Source: Rickettsiales bacterium (GTDB lineage Bacteria; Pseudomonadota; Alphaproteobacteria; Rickettsiales; UBA1997). Taken from it: a stretch of 64,000 nt of DNA. Under the pieces are notes generated by a model. That model was not told the origin of the DNA and did no database searches. It saw only the letters and a list, made by a program, of their open reading frames with translations. Position 1 is the first letter of the stretch, and each line of letters starts with the position of its first letter. The DNA lies in assembly GCA_017999675.1 (NCBI GenBank), contig JAGNLL010000005.1, positions 28,249-92,248 on the forward strand. The letters run 5' to 3'. The position numbers and the translations under genes were made by a program. Shown in pieces: positions 36,839 through 45,048 of this stretch.

Positions 36839-37090
36839 TTAAGATTCTTCGGTCACTTTTTTTAAACGGCGTTCCAACAGCATTGCGGTTCTTTTCTGCA
36901 TCACCTCGTTAATTTTTTTAACGTGTTTGCTGGCGTTAATTGCAAAAATAAAAGGGCAAATTGAGTGAATTAAAAGAATTACACTCGAAAGCAAAAGCCA
37001 AAGCGAAGTGACAAAAGTAAACAAAAAATGTTCTAAATAATTTTCACCAGTTTCGACCAAATGGTGGTTAAAAAAGTTGGTTTTTTTCAT
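36839..37090 (-). CDS. DUF6356 small membrane protein
   Basis: The 83-residue protein reads HHLVETGENYLEHFLF, then two hydrophobic stretches (about residues 24-50), then NASKHVKKINEVMQKR. The H-x-x-x-x-G-E-x-Y-x-E-H pattern, followed by a helix ending H-x-x-x-P-F and a polar tail, fits alphaproteobacterial DUF6356. The function is unknown. It is transcribed with the FAD-binding gene. Confidence 0.7.
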   Translation of the reverse strand: MKKTNFFNHHLVETGENYLEHFLFTFVTSLWLLLSSVILLIHSICPFIFAINASKHVKKINEVMQKRTAMLLERRLKKVTEES

Positions 37091-37168
37091 AAAATTTTTC
37101 CTAAAAAAATTAGTGATTTAAAAATGAGATTTTTTTCAAAGCTACAGCCAAGCCTTTTTAGCTTGTCC

Positions 37169-37193
37169 AATACTGGCCGCCGCGGCCAGTATT
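37169..37193. repeat. 12-bp GC-rich hairpin at the spoT stop
   Basis: AATACTGGCCGC (37169-37180) is inverted at 37182-37193 around a single base, so the real loop must open several pairs. It overlaps the first bases of the spoT stop codon. On the minus strand no U-tract follows, so it could be an RNA-stabilising 3' end and not a terminator. Confidence 0.45.
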
Positions 37194-39339
37194 AGCCAAA
37201 AATTCTTTCTACCTCGACAATCTTTTTTGAGATGCGCAGGGCCGATAAAATTTCTTCTAAATGGTCAACGCTTTTAACTTCAACATCCACCATTAATTCA
37301 AAATAATCGGCCAAGCGATTTAACATTTTAATGTTGGAAATATTCACATTTTTCTTGGCAATAATGCTGCTGACATCGGCCAAGCTGCCAGATTTATTTT
37401 CAACCATTACACGAATTCGGCTGGCGTACATTTCGTTGCCAATTTCGTCGTCGCTTTTCCAGCAAACATCCAAAACTCTTTGCGGGGTTAACACTAAATT
37501 TTTTAAATTTTTGCAGGTTTGGTTGTGAATTGTCACGCCGGTTCCGGTGTTGATTATTCCAACAATTGGATCACCCGGAATTGGATTGCAGCAGCCGGCG
37601 TAATGCATTGCCATCCCAGCAACCAAGCCTTCAATTGGCAGTGAGTAATTTGATTTTTTCTTAGTTTCTAAATGCGGTTTGATTGGTTTTTCTTCTTTAA
37701 AATCGGGGTAAATTTCTTTCACAACATCTTGGCGCAAGATTACGCCTTCAGCCACTTTAAAGCACAAATCGGCAACGGTTTTTTTGTGAAATGCTGACAG
37801 CGATTTTTCTAAAATTTTGTCGCTAATTTCTAAATTTTTTGAAGCAAAAAACTTGTTTAAAATCACCCGACCAAGCGACGAATATTCGCCAAATTTTTCG
37901 TTGCGAATAAAGTTTTTAATGGCGGCGCGCGCCTTAGCTGTAGCCACAAATTGCAGCCAATTTGGCGAAGGCTTACCATTTTTTTGTGTGACAATTTCAA
38001 CTTGGTCGCCGTTTTCTAGTTTTTGTCTAAGAGGCGCAATTGCACCGTTAATTTTTGCTGAAACGCAGCTGTTGCCAACTTCAGAATGCACCTCGTAAGC
38101 AAAGTCAATTACAGTGGCGCCAAGTGGTAAATTAAAAATGTCGCCATTTGGCGTGAAGCAAAAAACTTCGTTTTGGTGCATTTGCAATTTGTGATTTTTT
38201 AAAACTTCGGAGGCGTTTTCAGAAGTTTCAAAAAGTTGCAACAAGTCGCGAATCCAGCGGTATTGCTCGTTTTCAGATTTTGTTTTGTCGGAAACTTTGG
38301 TTGATTTTTCTTTGTAGCGCCAATGTGCGGCCACGCCCAAATTTGAAATTTCGTGCATTCTTTGGTCACGAATTTGGATTTCGATTTTTTTGTTAAACGG
38401 CCCCAAAATTGTTAAATGCAGCGACTGGTAGCCATTTTCTTTTGGCGTGCTGATGTAGTCTTTAAAACTACCGGGAATCATGTTGTAGCACGAGTTAATC
38501 ACTCCCAAAATTCGGTAGCATTCGCCAACATTTTTAGCCACCACGCGGAACGCCATAATGTCGTGCAGGTTGTGAAAGCCGATGTTTTTGTCGCGCATTT
38601 TTAAGTAAATTGAGTAAGGCTTTTTTTCGCGCCCCGAAATTTCGCACTCAATTTGCTCTTCGCCCAAAACTCGTTTGAGGTCTTCAAGAATTTTTTCGAT
38701 TAGGTTTTTGTTTTTTTCGCGCAGCTCTTCTAGGTGCAAAATAATTTCGCTGCGGGCTTCAGGGTCTAAAATTTCAAAGCACAATTCTTGCAACTCGTCT
38801 TTAATTTTACTTAAGCCAATGCGGCCTGCTAAGGGTGCGTAAATGTCTAAACTTTCTTGCGCTTTCTTAATTTTTTTCTCTTTCGACGGCATGTAAAAAA
38901 GCGTGCGCATGTTGTGCAAGCGGTCGGCCAGCTTCACAATTAAAACGCGAATGTCTTCAGACATTGCCAGCGCAAGTTTACGAAAATTTTCGGCAACGCG
39001 CTCAGAGGACGGAATTGACTCGATTTTTCCAAGCTTGGTCACGCCATCCACAAGGCGCGCCACTTCTTCGCCAAAATCTTTTTCAATTTCTTCGAGAGTC
39101 ACTTCGGTGTCTTCAACCACGTCGTGAAGAAGCGCAGTAATGATTGAGGATTGGTCGAGTTTTAGGGCGATTAAAATTTGTGCTACTTCGAGTGGGTGAG
39201 AAAAATAAGGGTCGCCAGAGTGGCGTTTTTGATTGCCGTGTGAGGCTTTAGAAAAGAGGTAGGCTTTTTGGATTAGGGGTTCGTTGAGGTTTGGGTGGTA
39301 GGTGCGAATTTTGGCGATTAGTTCGGAGGGTGAGATCAT
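37192..39339 (-). CDS. spoT: Bifunctional (p)ppGpp synthetase/hydrolase
   Basis: This long-form RSH enzyme controls the stringent-response alarmone. In its 715 residues the HD hydrolase domain comes first, with HPLEVAQIL and the catalytic H72-D73 in LLHDVVEDTEV. The synthetase domain follows (KKPYSIYLKM, GYQSLHL, IEIQIRDQRMHEI). A TGS domain (VFCFTPNGDIFNLP), a Cys/His-containing region (HYAGCCNPIPGDPIVG) and a C-terminal ACT domain complete it. The intact HDxxED motif supports hydrolase activity. An inverted repeat of a widely dispersed type lies between it and aroA upstream. Confidence 0.94.
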   Translation of the reverse strand: MISPSELIAKIRTYHPNLNEPLIQKAYLFSKASHGNQKRHSGDPYFSHPLEVAQILIALKLDQSSIITALLHDVVEDTEVTLEEIEKDFGEEVARLVDGVTKLGKIESIPSSERVAENFRKLALAMSEDIRVLIVKLADRLHNMRTLFYMPSKEKKIKKAQESLDIYAPLAGRIGLSKIKDELQELCFEILDPEARSEIILHLEELREKNKNLIEKILEDLKRVLGEEQIECEISGREKKPYSIYLKMRDKNIGFHNLHDIMAFRVVAKNVGECYRILGVINSCYNMIPGSFKDYISTPKENGYQSLHLTILGPFNKKIEIQIRDQRMHEISNLGVAAHWRYKEKSTKVSDKTKSENEQYRWIRDLLQLFETSENASEVLKNHKLQMHQNEVFCFTPNGDIFNLPLGATVIDFAYEVHSEVGNSCVSAKINGAIAPLRQKLENGDQVEIVTQKNGKPSPNWLQFVATAKARAAIKNFIRNEKFGEYSSLGRVILNKFFASKNLEISDKILEKSLSAFHKKTVADLCFKVAEGVILRQDVVKEIYPDFKEEKPIKPHLETKKKSNYSLPIEGLVAGMAMHYAGCCNPIPGDPIVGIINTGTGVTIHNQTCKNLKNLVLTPQRVLDVCWKSDDEIGNEMYASRIRVMVENKSGSLADVSSIIAKKNVNISNIKMLNRLADYFELMVDVEVKSVDHLEEILSALRISKKIVEVERIFG

Positions 39340-39370
39340 TTAAATAAATAAAAAGTTTACTACCTCGCGA

Positions 39371-39453
39371 CTGGATTGCCGCGCTGCGCTCGCAATGACG
39401 GTTGAAAGTAAGATTTTTACCAGCGTCATTGCGAGCGCAGCGCGGCAATCCAG
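39371..39453. repeat. 30-bp perfect inverted repeat, CATTGCGAGCG-type
   Basis: Bases 39371-39400 (starting CTGGATTGCCGCGCTGCG) are perfectly inverted at 39424-39453 with a 23-base spacer. The sequence CGTCATTGCGAGCG...GGCAATCCAG belongs to a palindromic repeat family that I know from many unrelated bacterial genomes. Its translation gives the familiar spurious peptide HCERSAAIQ. It lies between aroA and spoT. Confidence 0.85.
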
Positions 39454-39455
39454 AA

Positions 39456-40787
39456 CTAAATTACTTCAAACCCCGAACCAAAATCTTCAAAAATTTTCTC
39501 AAAATTTGGAAAGCTTGTCGCAATCATTGAAGCGTCGTCAATTTCGGTGCCGCCTTCTAGCATTAGGCCCATTACTAAAAACGACATTGCAATGCGGTGA
39601 TCCATTGAAGTTGAAATTTTTGCCGCGTTTTTTTGCTGCTTAACACCACCCACAACTTCTAAAAAGTCGTCACCCATTTTTGCTGCAACGCCGCAAGCCT
39701 CAAGGTTTTGCGCAATCATCAAAAGACGATTACTTTCTTTCACTTTCAACTCAGCAAGGCCGTTCATTTTTGTGGTGCCAGAAGCATTAGCCGCTGCAAC
39801 TGCCAAAATTGGATATTCATCAATCATGCTGGCGGCGCGATTTGCTGGCACTTCAATGCCTTTTAATTCGCTTGATTCAACCAAAATGTCGGCAACTTTT
39901 TCGCCGCCAACTTCGCGTTCATTTTCAAAAGAAATTTTTCCGCCCATCTCGCGCAAGGTAATTACCACGCCGTCGCGCAAAGGATTAACGCCAACATTTT
40001 TGATTTTGATTTTTGAATTTTTCACCAAAAGCGCGGCAACAATTAAAAATGCCGCAGAAGAAATGTCGCCCGGAACTTCAAAATTTTTGGCGTCAAATTC
40101 TTGCAAACCCGAGTAAGAAATTTTTGTGCCATTTTCAAAATTTTCGGTGGCAATTTTTAAGCCCAAATGGCGCATCATTATTTCAGAATGGTCGCGACAT
40201 TTTTCTGGCTCAATGATTGTGGTGGTACCGCGAGTAGTAAGGCTGGCAAGTAAGATGCAGCTTTTAACTTGGGCCGAGGCCATTTTCATTTTGTATTCAA
40301 TTGGCAAAGGATCTTTGGCGCCAATTACTGCAAAAGGCATTAGGCCATTTTGTCGCGAAATAATTTGCGCACCGAATTGTTTGATTGGCTCAAAAACACG
40401 ACCCATTGGGCGTTTGCGAAGTGAGGCGTCACCAGTAAAAAATGAGGTGAAATTGTAAGGTGCAACAAGGCCAGCTAACAGGCGAGAAGAAGTGCCAGAG
40501 TTTCCCATGTCGAGAACGTCGGTTGGTTCAGTGAGACCGGCAACACCAGAGCCATTAACCACCCAGCAGTCAGATTTTCTTTCAATTTCAACGCCCATTA
40601 AACGAAGAGCGGCGGCGGTTTTTAAAACATCTTCGCCTTCAAGAAGGCCGGTGATTTTGCTTTTGCCGTGGGCAAGTGAAGCAAAAATTAGTGAGCGGTG
40701 CGAAATTGATTTGTCGCCGGCAACTGTGATTTCGCCTTTAAGGGCTACGTCTTTTTTGCGAGAAAGTAGAGGTTTTGCCTGATGCAT
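39456..40787 (-). CDS. aroA: 3-phosphoshikimate 1-carboxyvinyltransferase
   Basis: AroA makes EPSP in the shikimate pathway upstream of prephenate and PheA. The 443-residue protein has GDKSISHRSLIFASLAHG near 24-41 and the catalytic LDMGNSGTSSRLLAG near 97. LRKRPMGRVFEPIKQFGA, the active-site Asp in ASMIDEYPILAVAAA and KESNRL follow. It begins one base after the nuoN stop, so it should share the nuoMN transcript. Confidence 0.95.
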   Translation of the reverse strand: MHQAKPLLSRKKDVALKGEITVAGDKSISHRSLIFASLAHGKSKITGLLEGEDVLKTAAALRLMGVEIERKSDCWVVNGSGVAGLTEPTDVLDMGNSGTSSRLLAGLVAPYNFTSFFTGDASLRKRPMGRVFEPIKQFGAQIISRQNGLMPFAVIGAKDPLPIEYKMKMASAQVKSCILLASLTTRGTTTIIEPEKCRDHSEIMMRHLGLKIATENFENGTKISYSGLQEFDAKNFEVPGDISSAAFLIVAALLVKNSKIKIKNVGVNPLRDGVVITLREMGGKISFENEREVGGEKVADILVESSELKGIEVPANRAASMIDEYPILAVAAANASGTTKMNGLAELKVKESNRLLMIAQNLEACGVAAKMGDDFLEVVGGVKQQKNAAKISTSMDHRIAMSFLVMGLMLEGGTEIDDASMIATSFPNFEKIFEDFGSGFEVI

Positions 40788-42251
40788 TTACAGCCCCGAA
40801 AAATTGGCGATTGAAGAGGTGATCGCATTCAAAAAGAAAATGAAAATAATGTTGAAAAGAGCAGTGACGAAAATGATCAATTTCACGTTGGCAATTTGGT
40901 CTAGTTCAATGACGTTTTGCGGTTCGTCGAAATACATTATTTTGACAATGCGTAGGTAGTAGTAGGCAGAAACTACGCTAAATAAAACTGCAACAATTGC
41001 GGTGATTAAATAGCCGTGCTGCAAGATGGCTGTAAGGATGAAGAACTTAGAGAAAAAGCCGGCAAGAGGTGGAATACCCGCGCTTGAAAACATTAAAACG
41101 GCGAGAGAAAAAGCCATTAGTGGGTTGGTTTTGGCAAGGCCTGCAAGTGCAGAAATTTCAAAAATTTTGTCGTTTTCTTCGTCACTTTCTTTGTCGGTTT
41201 TGGCAGAAATAATTAGGTTTAAAAAGCCAAAAGCGCCAAGCGAAATTACCGCGTAAATAAGCATGTAAAGCATGCAGGCGGTGAAGCCTTCTTTGCTTAA
41301 AACCATCATGCCAAGCAAGATGAAACCAACGTGGCCAATTGAGCTGTAGGCCAAAAGGCGTTTGAGATTTTTTTGAAAAATTGCACCAAAGCTTCCAACT
41401 GCTAAAGAGGCTACGGCGGCAAAAATTAACACTTTGTCAATGCCGTGCCAGCCAATCATTAAGGATGAAAATAGGCGAAGCAGCGCAATCACTGCGGTAA
41501 ATTTGGCAACGGTGGCAAAGAAGGTTGTCGAAATTGTGGCAGAACCTTCGTAAACGTCTGGGCTCCACATGTGAAAAGGTGCGGCAGAAATTTTAAAGAA
41601 CATTGCAGTGATTACCAAAATGAAGCCAAACATTACGGCAACTGGGATTTCAGGCTTAACATTTGCTTGGTGGTAGAGATCCATCAAAGCGCTGAAATTT
41701 GTGGTGCCAGAGAATCCGTAAATTAGCGAAATGCCAAAAAGCAAAAGGCCAGAAGCAAGACAGCCCAAGATAAAATATTTCATCCCAGCTTCAGAAGATT
41801 TTGCTGAAGTGCGGTTTAGTGCGGCAAGCAAGTAAAGTGAAAGGGCTTGCAGCTCTAGGCCTAAGTAAAAAGTAAGAAAATCATTTGCTGAAATCAAAAC
41901 CATGCCGCCGGTGGTGGCGATCATTAGAAGGGCTAAAAACTCGGCGCTGATTTTTGAAATTGAGGTGACGAATTTTAGCGAGATTAAAATTACCACGGTG
42001 AGAAGGCCAATCGTCACAGCTTTGGTAAATGATGTGAGCGAGTTTGACAAAAACATTTTGTTAAAAATGAGGTCGGTGGCGACAAAGTTCTTAAGCGTCA
42101 AGAAAAGTGCGGCGCCGCAAAATAGAAGACTTAAGAGGTGCGAGACGTAGAAGAAGTCTTTTACCTTTTTAGCGAGAAAGACGTCGGCCATTAAAATGAT
42201 TAAGGCGCCGAGGAATAGGGTGATTTCTGGAGAGATTAGAGAGAGGTTCAT
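40788..42251 (-). CDS. nuoN: NADH-quinone oxidoreductase subunit N
   Basis: The 487-residue polytopic antiporter-like subunit of complex I has about 14 helices. Segments seen are FYLGLELQALSLYLLAA (conserved Glu), MFFKISAAPFHMWSPDVYEGS (conserved Lys and the H-x-W-x-P-D motif) and KNLKRLLAYSSIGHVGF. It moves protons across the inner membrane. It is separated from nuoM by a 42-bp perfect inverted repeat and followed directly by aroA. Confidence 0.95.
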   Translation of the reverse strand: MNLSLISPEITLFLGALIILMADVFLAKKVKDFFYVSHLLSLLFCGAALFLTLKNFVATDLIFNKMFLSNSLTSFTKAVTIGLLTVVILISLKFVTSISKISAEFLALLMIATTGGMVLISANDFLTFYLGLELQALSLYLLAALNRTSAKSSEAGMKYFILGCLASGLLLFGISLIYGFSGTTNFSALMDLYHQANVKPEIPVAVMFGFILVITAMFFKISAAPFHMWSPDVYEGSATISTTFFATVAKFTAVIALLRLFSSLMIGWHGIDKVLIFAAVASLAVGSFGAIFQKNLKRLLAYSSIGHVGFILLGMMVLSKEGFTACMLYMLIYAVISLGAFGFLNLIISAKTDKESDEENDKIFEISALAGLAKTNPLMAFSLAVLMFSSAGIPPLAGFFSKFFILTAILQHGYLITAIVAVLFSVVSAYYYLRIVKIMYFDEPQNVIELDQIANVKLIIFVTALFNIIFIFFLNAITSSIANFSGL

Positions 42252-42271
42252 TGGTAAAAAATATTATTTAT

Positions 42272-42365
42272 TAGGTCCCCGAGCAAAGCGAAGCGTCGTC
42301 GAGGGGCCCGAAGAAAGATCTCGCTTCGGGCCCCTCGACGACGCTTCGCTTTGCTCGGGGACCTA
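42272..42365. repeat. 42-bp perfect inverted repeat between nuoM and nuoN
   Basis: Bases 42272-42313 are perfectly inverted at 42324-42365 with a 10-base loop. The arms are GC-rich (GGTCCCCGAGCAAAGCG ... GGGCCCGAAG) in an AT-rich genome. The GAGGGGCCCGAAG/CTTCGGGCCCCTC core is familiar from dispersed palindromes in other bacteria. It lies inside an operon with no U-tract, so it may attenuate transcription or protect mRNA ends. Confidence 0.88.
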
Positions 42366-42374
42366 TTTTGTTAA

Positions 42375-43844
42375 TTAAGAAAAAACCTTAAGCAAATTAC
42401 TAACCGGCAAAGCAAAAAAGCTCAAAACCAAGTTTGGCAAAATGCCTAGTAAAATCACAAACACGGCCATTAGGCCAAGAGAAATAAATTCGATTTTTCC
42501 AAGGTCAGAAACTTCGTCAACATGGTGGTTGGTGATTTCGCTAAACCAAACGCGTTTGTACAACCAAAGCATGTAGCAGGCGCCCAAAATAACGCCAATT
42601 GCGGCTAAAATTGCAGCGGCTTTGCTGGCTTTGAAGGTGCCTAAAATTGCTAAAAATTCACCGACGAAGCCGCTTGTTCCAGGCAGTCCAACTGATGCCA
42701 TTGTGAAAATCATTGCCAGCATTGCGAAGTTTGGCATTTTGGTTGCGATGCCACCTAAATCGGCAATTTGTTTGGTGTGAAGACGGTCGTAAATAACGCC
42801 AACGCACATGAAAAGTGCGGCAGAAACAATACCGTGGCTGATCATTTGCATGATGGCGCCGTCAATGCCTTGGCGGGTGAAGCTGAAAATTCCCATTGTG
42901 ACGAAACCCATGTGAGCAACTGAAGAATAGGCGATCATTTTTTTCATGTCCTTTTGCATCAAGGCAACAAGCGAGGCGTAGATGATTGCGATCACGCTGA
43001 GCGTTAAAACCATTGGCGCAAAAAATTGCGACGCCGCAGGAAAGAAAGGCAGCGAGAAACGAATGAAACCGTAAGCACCAAGCTTAATTAAAATGCCGGC
43101 AAGAATTACTGAACCCGCAGTTGGCGCTTGTACGTGGGCATCCGGCAACCAAGTGTGAACCGGAAACATTGGCACTTTCACCGCAAAAGAAACGAAGAAG
43201 GCAAGCCACAACCATTTTTGGTATTCAAGCGGGAAGTAGGTTGGAAGGCCTTTGGTAAGTGCTACAACATCGGTTGTGCCGGTGAAAACGAAAATGCAAA
43301 TAATGCCAATTAAGAAAAGTACCGAGCCAAAAAGTGTGTAGAGAAAAAATTTGTAAGAAGCATAAATTTTGTTTTCGCCGCCCCAAATGCCAATTACCAA
43401 AAACATTGGAATGAGCATTGCTTCGAAAAAGATGTAGAAAAAAACCAGGTCAAGTGCGCAGAAAGAACCGATTACGAAAGCTTCAATTAGTAAGAATGCG
43501 ATTACGTATTCTCTCACGCGTTTCTCGATTGATTTAAGGCTAATGGCTAAACAAACGGGGGTGAGAGCGGCGGTTAGAAGAATTAATAAAAGCGAAATTC
43601 CGTCAATTCCGACAAAATATTTAATGTCGTAATTAGTGAGAAGGGCGACGGTTTCGCTAAATTGAAAACCTTCTAAATTTTTGTTAAAATCTTTTACTAA
43701 TTTGCAGCTTAAAACTAACTCGATGAAACTGACCACAAGGCCGTAAATAAAGTAGTTGCGGCTGTTTTTAAACTTGATGAAGAGAAGTGCGATTGAGGCC
43801 AAAATTGGCAAAAAAATCAAGGTCGACAAGATTGGAAAAGTCAT
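42375..43844 (-). CDS. nuoM: NADH-quinone oxidoreductase subunit M
   Basis: The 489-residue polytopic complex I subunit has about 14 helices. Conserved segments are FFYIFFEAMLIPMFLVIGIWGG (key Glu in FEAMLIP), FAVKVPMFPVHTWLPDAHV, PTAGSVILAGILIKLG and KKMIAYSSVAHMGFV. It is the first gene of its transcript here; nuoL and the rest of the nuo operon are not upstream, because zapE faces the other way 126 bp away. Confidence 0.95.
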   Translation of the reverse strand: MTFPILSTLIFLPILASIALLFIKFKNSRNYFIYGLVVSFIELVLSCKLVKDFNKNLEGFQFSETVALLTNYDIKYFVGIDGISLLLILLTAALTPVCLAISLKSIEKRVREYVIAFLLIEAFVIGSFCALDLVFFYIFFEAMLIPMFLVIGIWGGENKIYASYKFFLYTLFGSVLFLIGIICIFVFTGTTDVVALTKGLPTYFPLEYQKWLWLAFFVSFAVKVPMFPVHTWLPDAHVQAPTAGSVILAGILIKLGAYGFIRFSLPFFPAASQFFAPMVLTLSVIAIIYASLVALMQKDMKKMIAYSSVAHMGFVTMGIFSFTRQGIDGAIMQMISHGIVSAALFMCVGVIYDRLHTKQIADLGGIATKMPNFAMLAMIFTMASVGLPGTSGFVGEFLAILGTFKASKAAAILAAIGVILGACYMLWLYKRVWFSEITNHHVDEVSDLGKIEFISLGLMAVFVILLGILPNLVLSFFALPVSNLLKVFS

Positions 43845-43970
43845 TTTTTTGGGAGGTTTTTTTACAAGGAAAATTTTGCGCGATTTTTATTGGGCGCAAA
43901 AATTAGAATCAAATTAAGAATTGGGAATTTAAAAAAACCGTCCTTCACAAAATCTTTAAAACAGCAAGCA

Positions 43971-45023
43971 ATGCTTCTCGACCCTCAACAAATATTTGTC
44001 GAAAAAAAACTAAACCAACTTGCGCAAGATTTAGAAAGCCAAGCTCTGACCAGTTTTTTTAAAAAAATAATCTCGCCAAAAACCCAGCTAAAAAGTTTTT
44101 ACATTCACGGCGATGTTGGTCGTGGTAAGTCGATGCTGATGAAGGGTTTTTTTGAATCTCTTGCAAAAACCCCCAAAGTTTATTTTCACTTCAACAGCTT
44201 CATGCGCGCCATTCACGAGGCTTTACGCGACATTCGTAAAGAAGACAAAAAATTTAAAGACGAGTTAATCGAAGCGGTAAAAAGAGTGGCAAAAGAAAAT
44301 CGCCTAATTTGCTTTGATGAGTTTCAAGTGCTTGATATTGCTGACGCCATGCTGCTGTCGCGAATTTTTTCTTATTTGTTTTCGCAAGGTGTTGTGGTGA
44401 TTTTTACTTCTAACTCTGAGCCGCTGGCACTTTACAAAAATGGCTTGCAACGCGAGGTTTTTTTAGAATTTGTTAAAAATATTTTGCTAAAAAATTGCGA
44501 GGTTTTGTTTCTTGATTCGCCAACAGATTACCGCAGTAAATACGTTAAAAACTTGACCAAGCGCTACTTCATTTCAAATAAAGAAAACCGCGAAGAGGTG
44601 AAGCAAATAATCGAAAAAATGACAGACGGCGCCAAGCTTAAACCAGCCAAACTAAAGGTTTGGGGTCGTGAAATTAAAATTGCCAAAACCTACAAAAAAA
44701 TTGCTGTTTTTAACTTTGACGATTTGTGTCGAGTCGAATTCGCAGCTGCTGATTACCAAGCAATTTGCCAAAATTTTGATTTGATTTTTTTGTTGAAAAT
44801 TCCACAGCTACTGCCAGAAGATGCCAACGAAGCAAGGCGCCTCGTGCTTTTTATTGATGAAGCCTACGAAAAAAAAACGGCCCTAATTATTTTGGCCAAA
44901 ACAAAATCTGAAAAAATCTACGAAAATGGCAGTGGAGCCGAGGCGTTTAAACGCACGGTTTCGCGGTTGAACGAAATTCAGTCTGACCAATATTGGTCTG
45001 GGTTTGAAGAGAAAAGTTTTTAA
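43971..45023 (+). CDS. zapE: Cell division protein ZapE (AFG1-like ATPase)
   Basis: ZapE is a division-linked AAA-type ATPase related to mitochondrial AFG1. The 350-residue protein has the Walker A GDVGRGKS at 47-54, VYFHFNSFMRAIHEAL, the Walker B LICFDEFQVLDIADAM, the sensor VIFTSNSEPLALYKNGLQR and a C-terminal RRLVLFIDEAYEKK. I prefer the ATG at 43971, which gives the normal family N terminus. An upstream TTG at 43890 would add 27 basic residues. Confidence 0.92.
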   Translation: MLLDPQQIFVEKKLNQLAQDLESQALTSFFKKIISPKTQLKSFYIHGDVGRGKSMLMKGFFESLAKTPKVYFHFNSFMRAIHEALRDIRKEDKKFKDELIEAVKRVAKENRLICFDEFQVLDIADAMLLSRIFSYLFSQGVVVIFTSNSEPLALYKNGLQREVFLEFVKNILLKNCEVLFLDSPTDYRSKYVKNLTKRYFISNKENREEVKQIIEKMTDGAKLKPAKLKVWGREIKIAKTYKKIAVFNFDDLCRVEFAAADYQAICQNFDLIFLLKIPQLLPEDANEARRLVLFIDEAYEKKTALIILAKTKSEKIYENGSGAEAFKRTVSRLNEIQSDQYWSGFEEKSF

Positions 45024-45048
45024 TTATTTAAAATAAATTTTTGAATTT

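Noticed and set aside
39248-39448. 66-residue minus-strand ORF containing HCERSAAIQ
   Set aside because: It is a translation of the dispersed palindromic repeat and the start of spoT, not a gene.
42196-42378. 60-residue ORF across the nuoM-nuoN gap
   Set aside because: It reads through the 42-bp inverted repeat and the start of nuoN in the wrong frame; its peptide has the usual form of repeat-derived ORFs.
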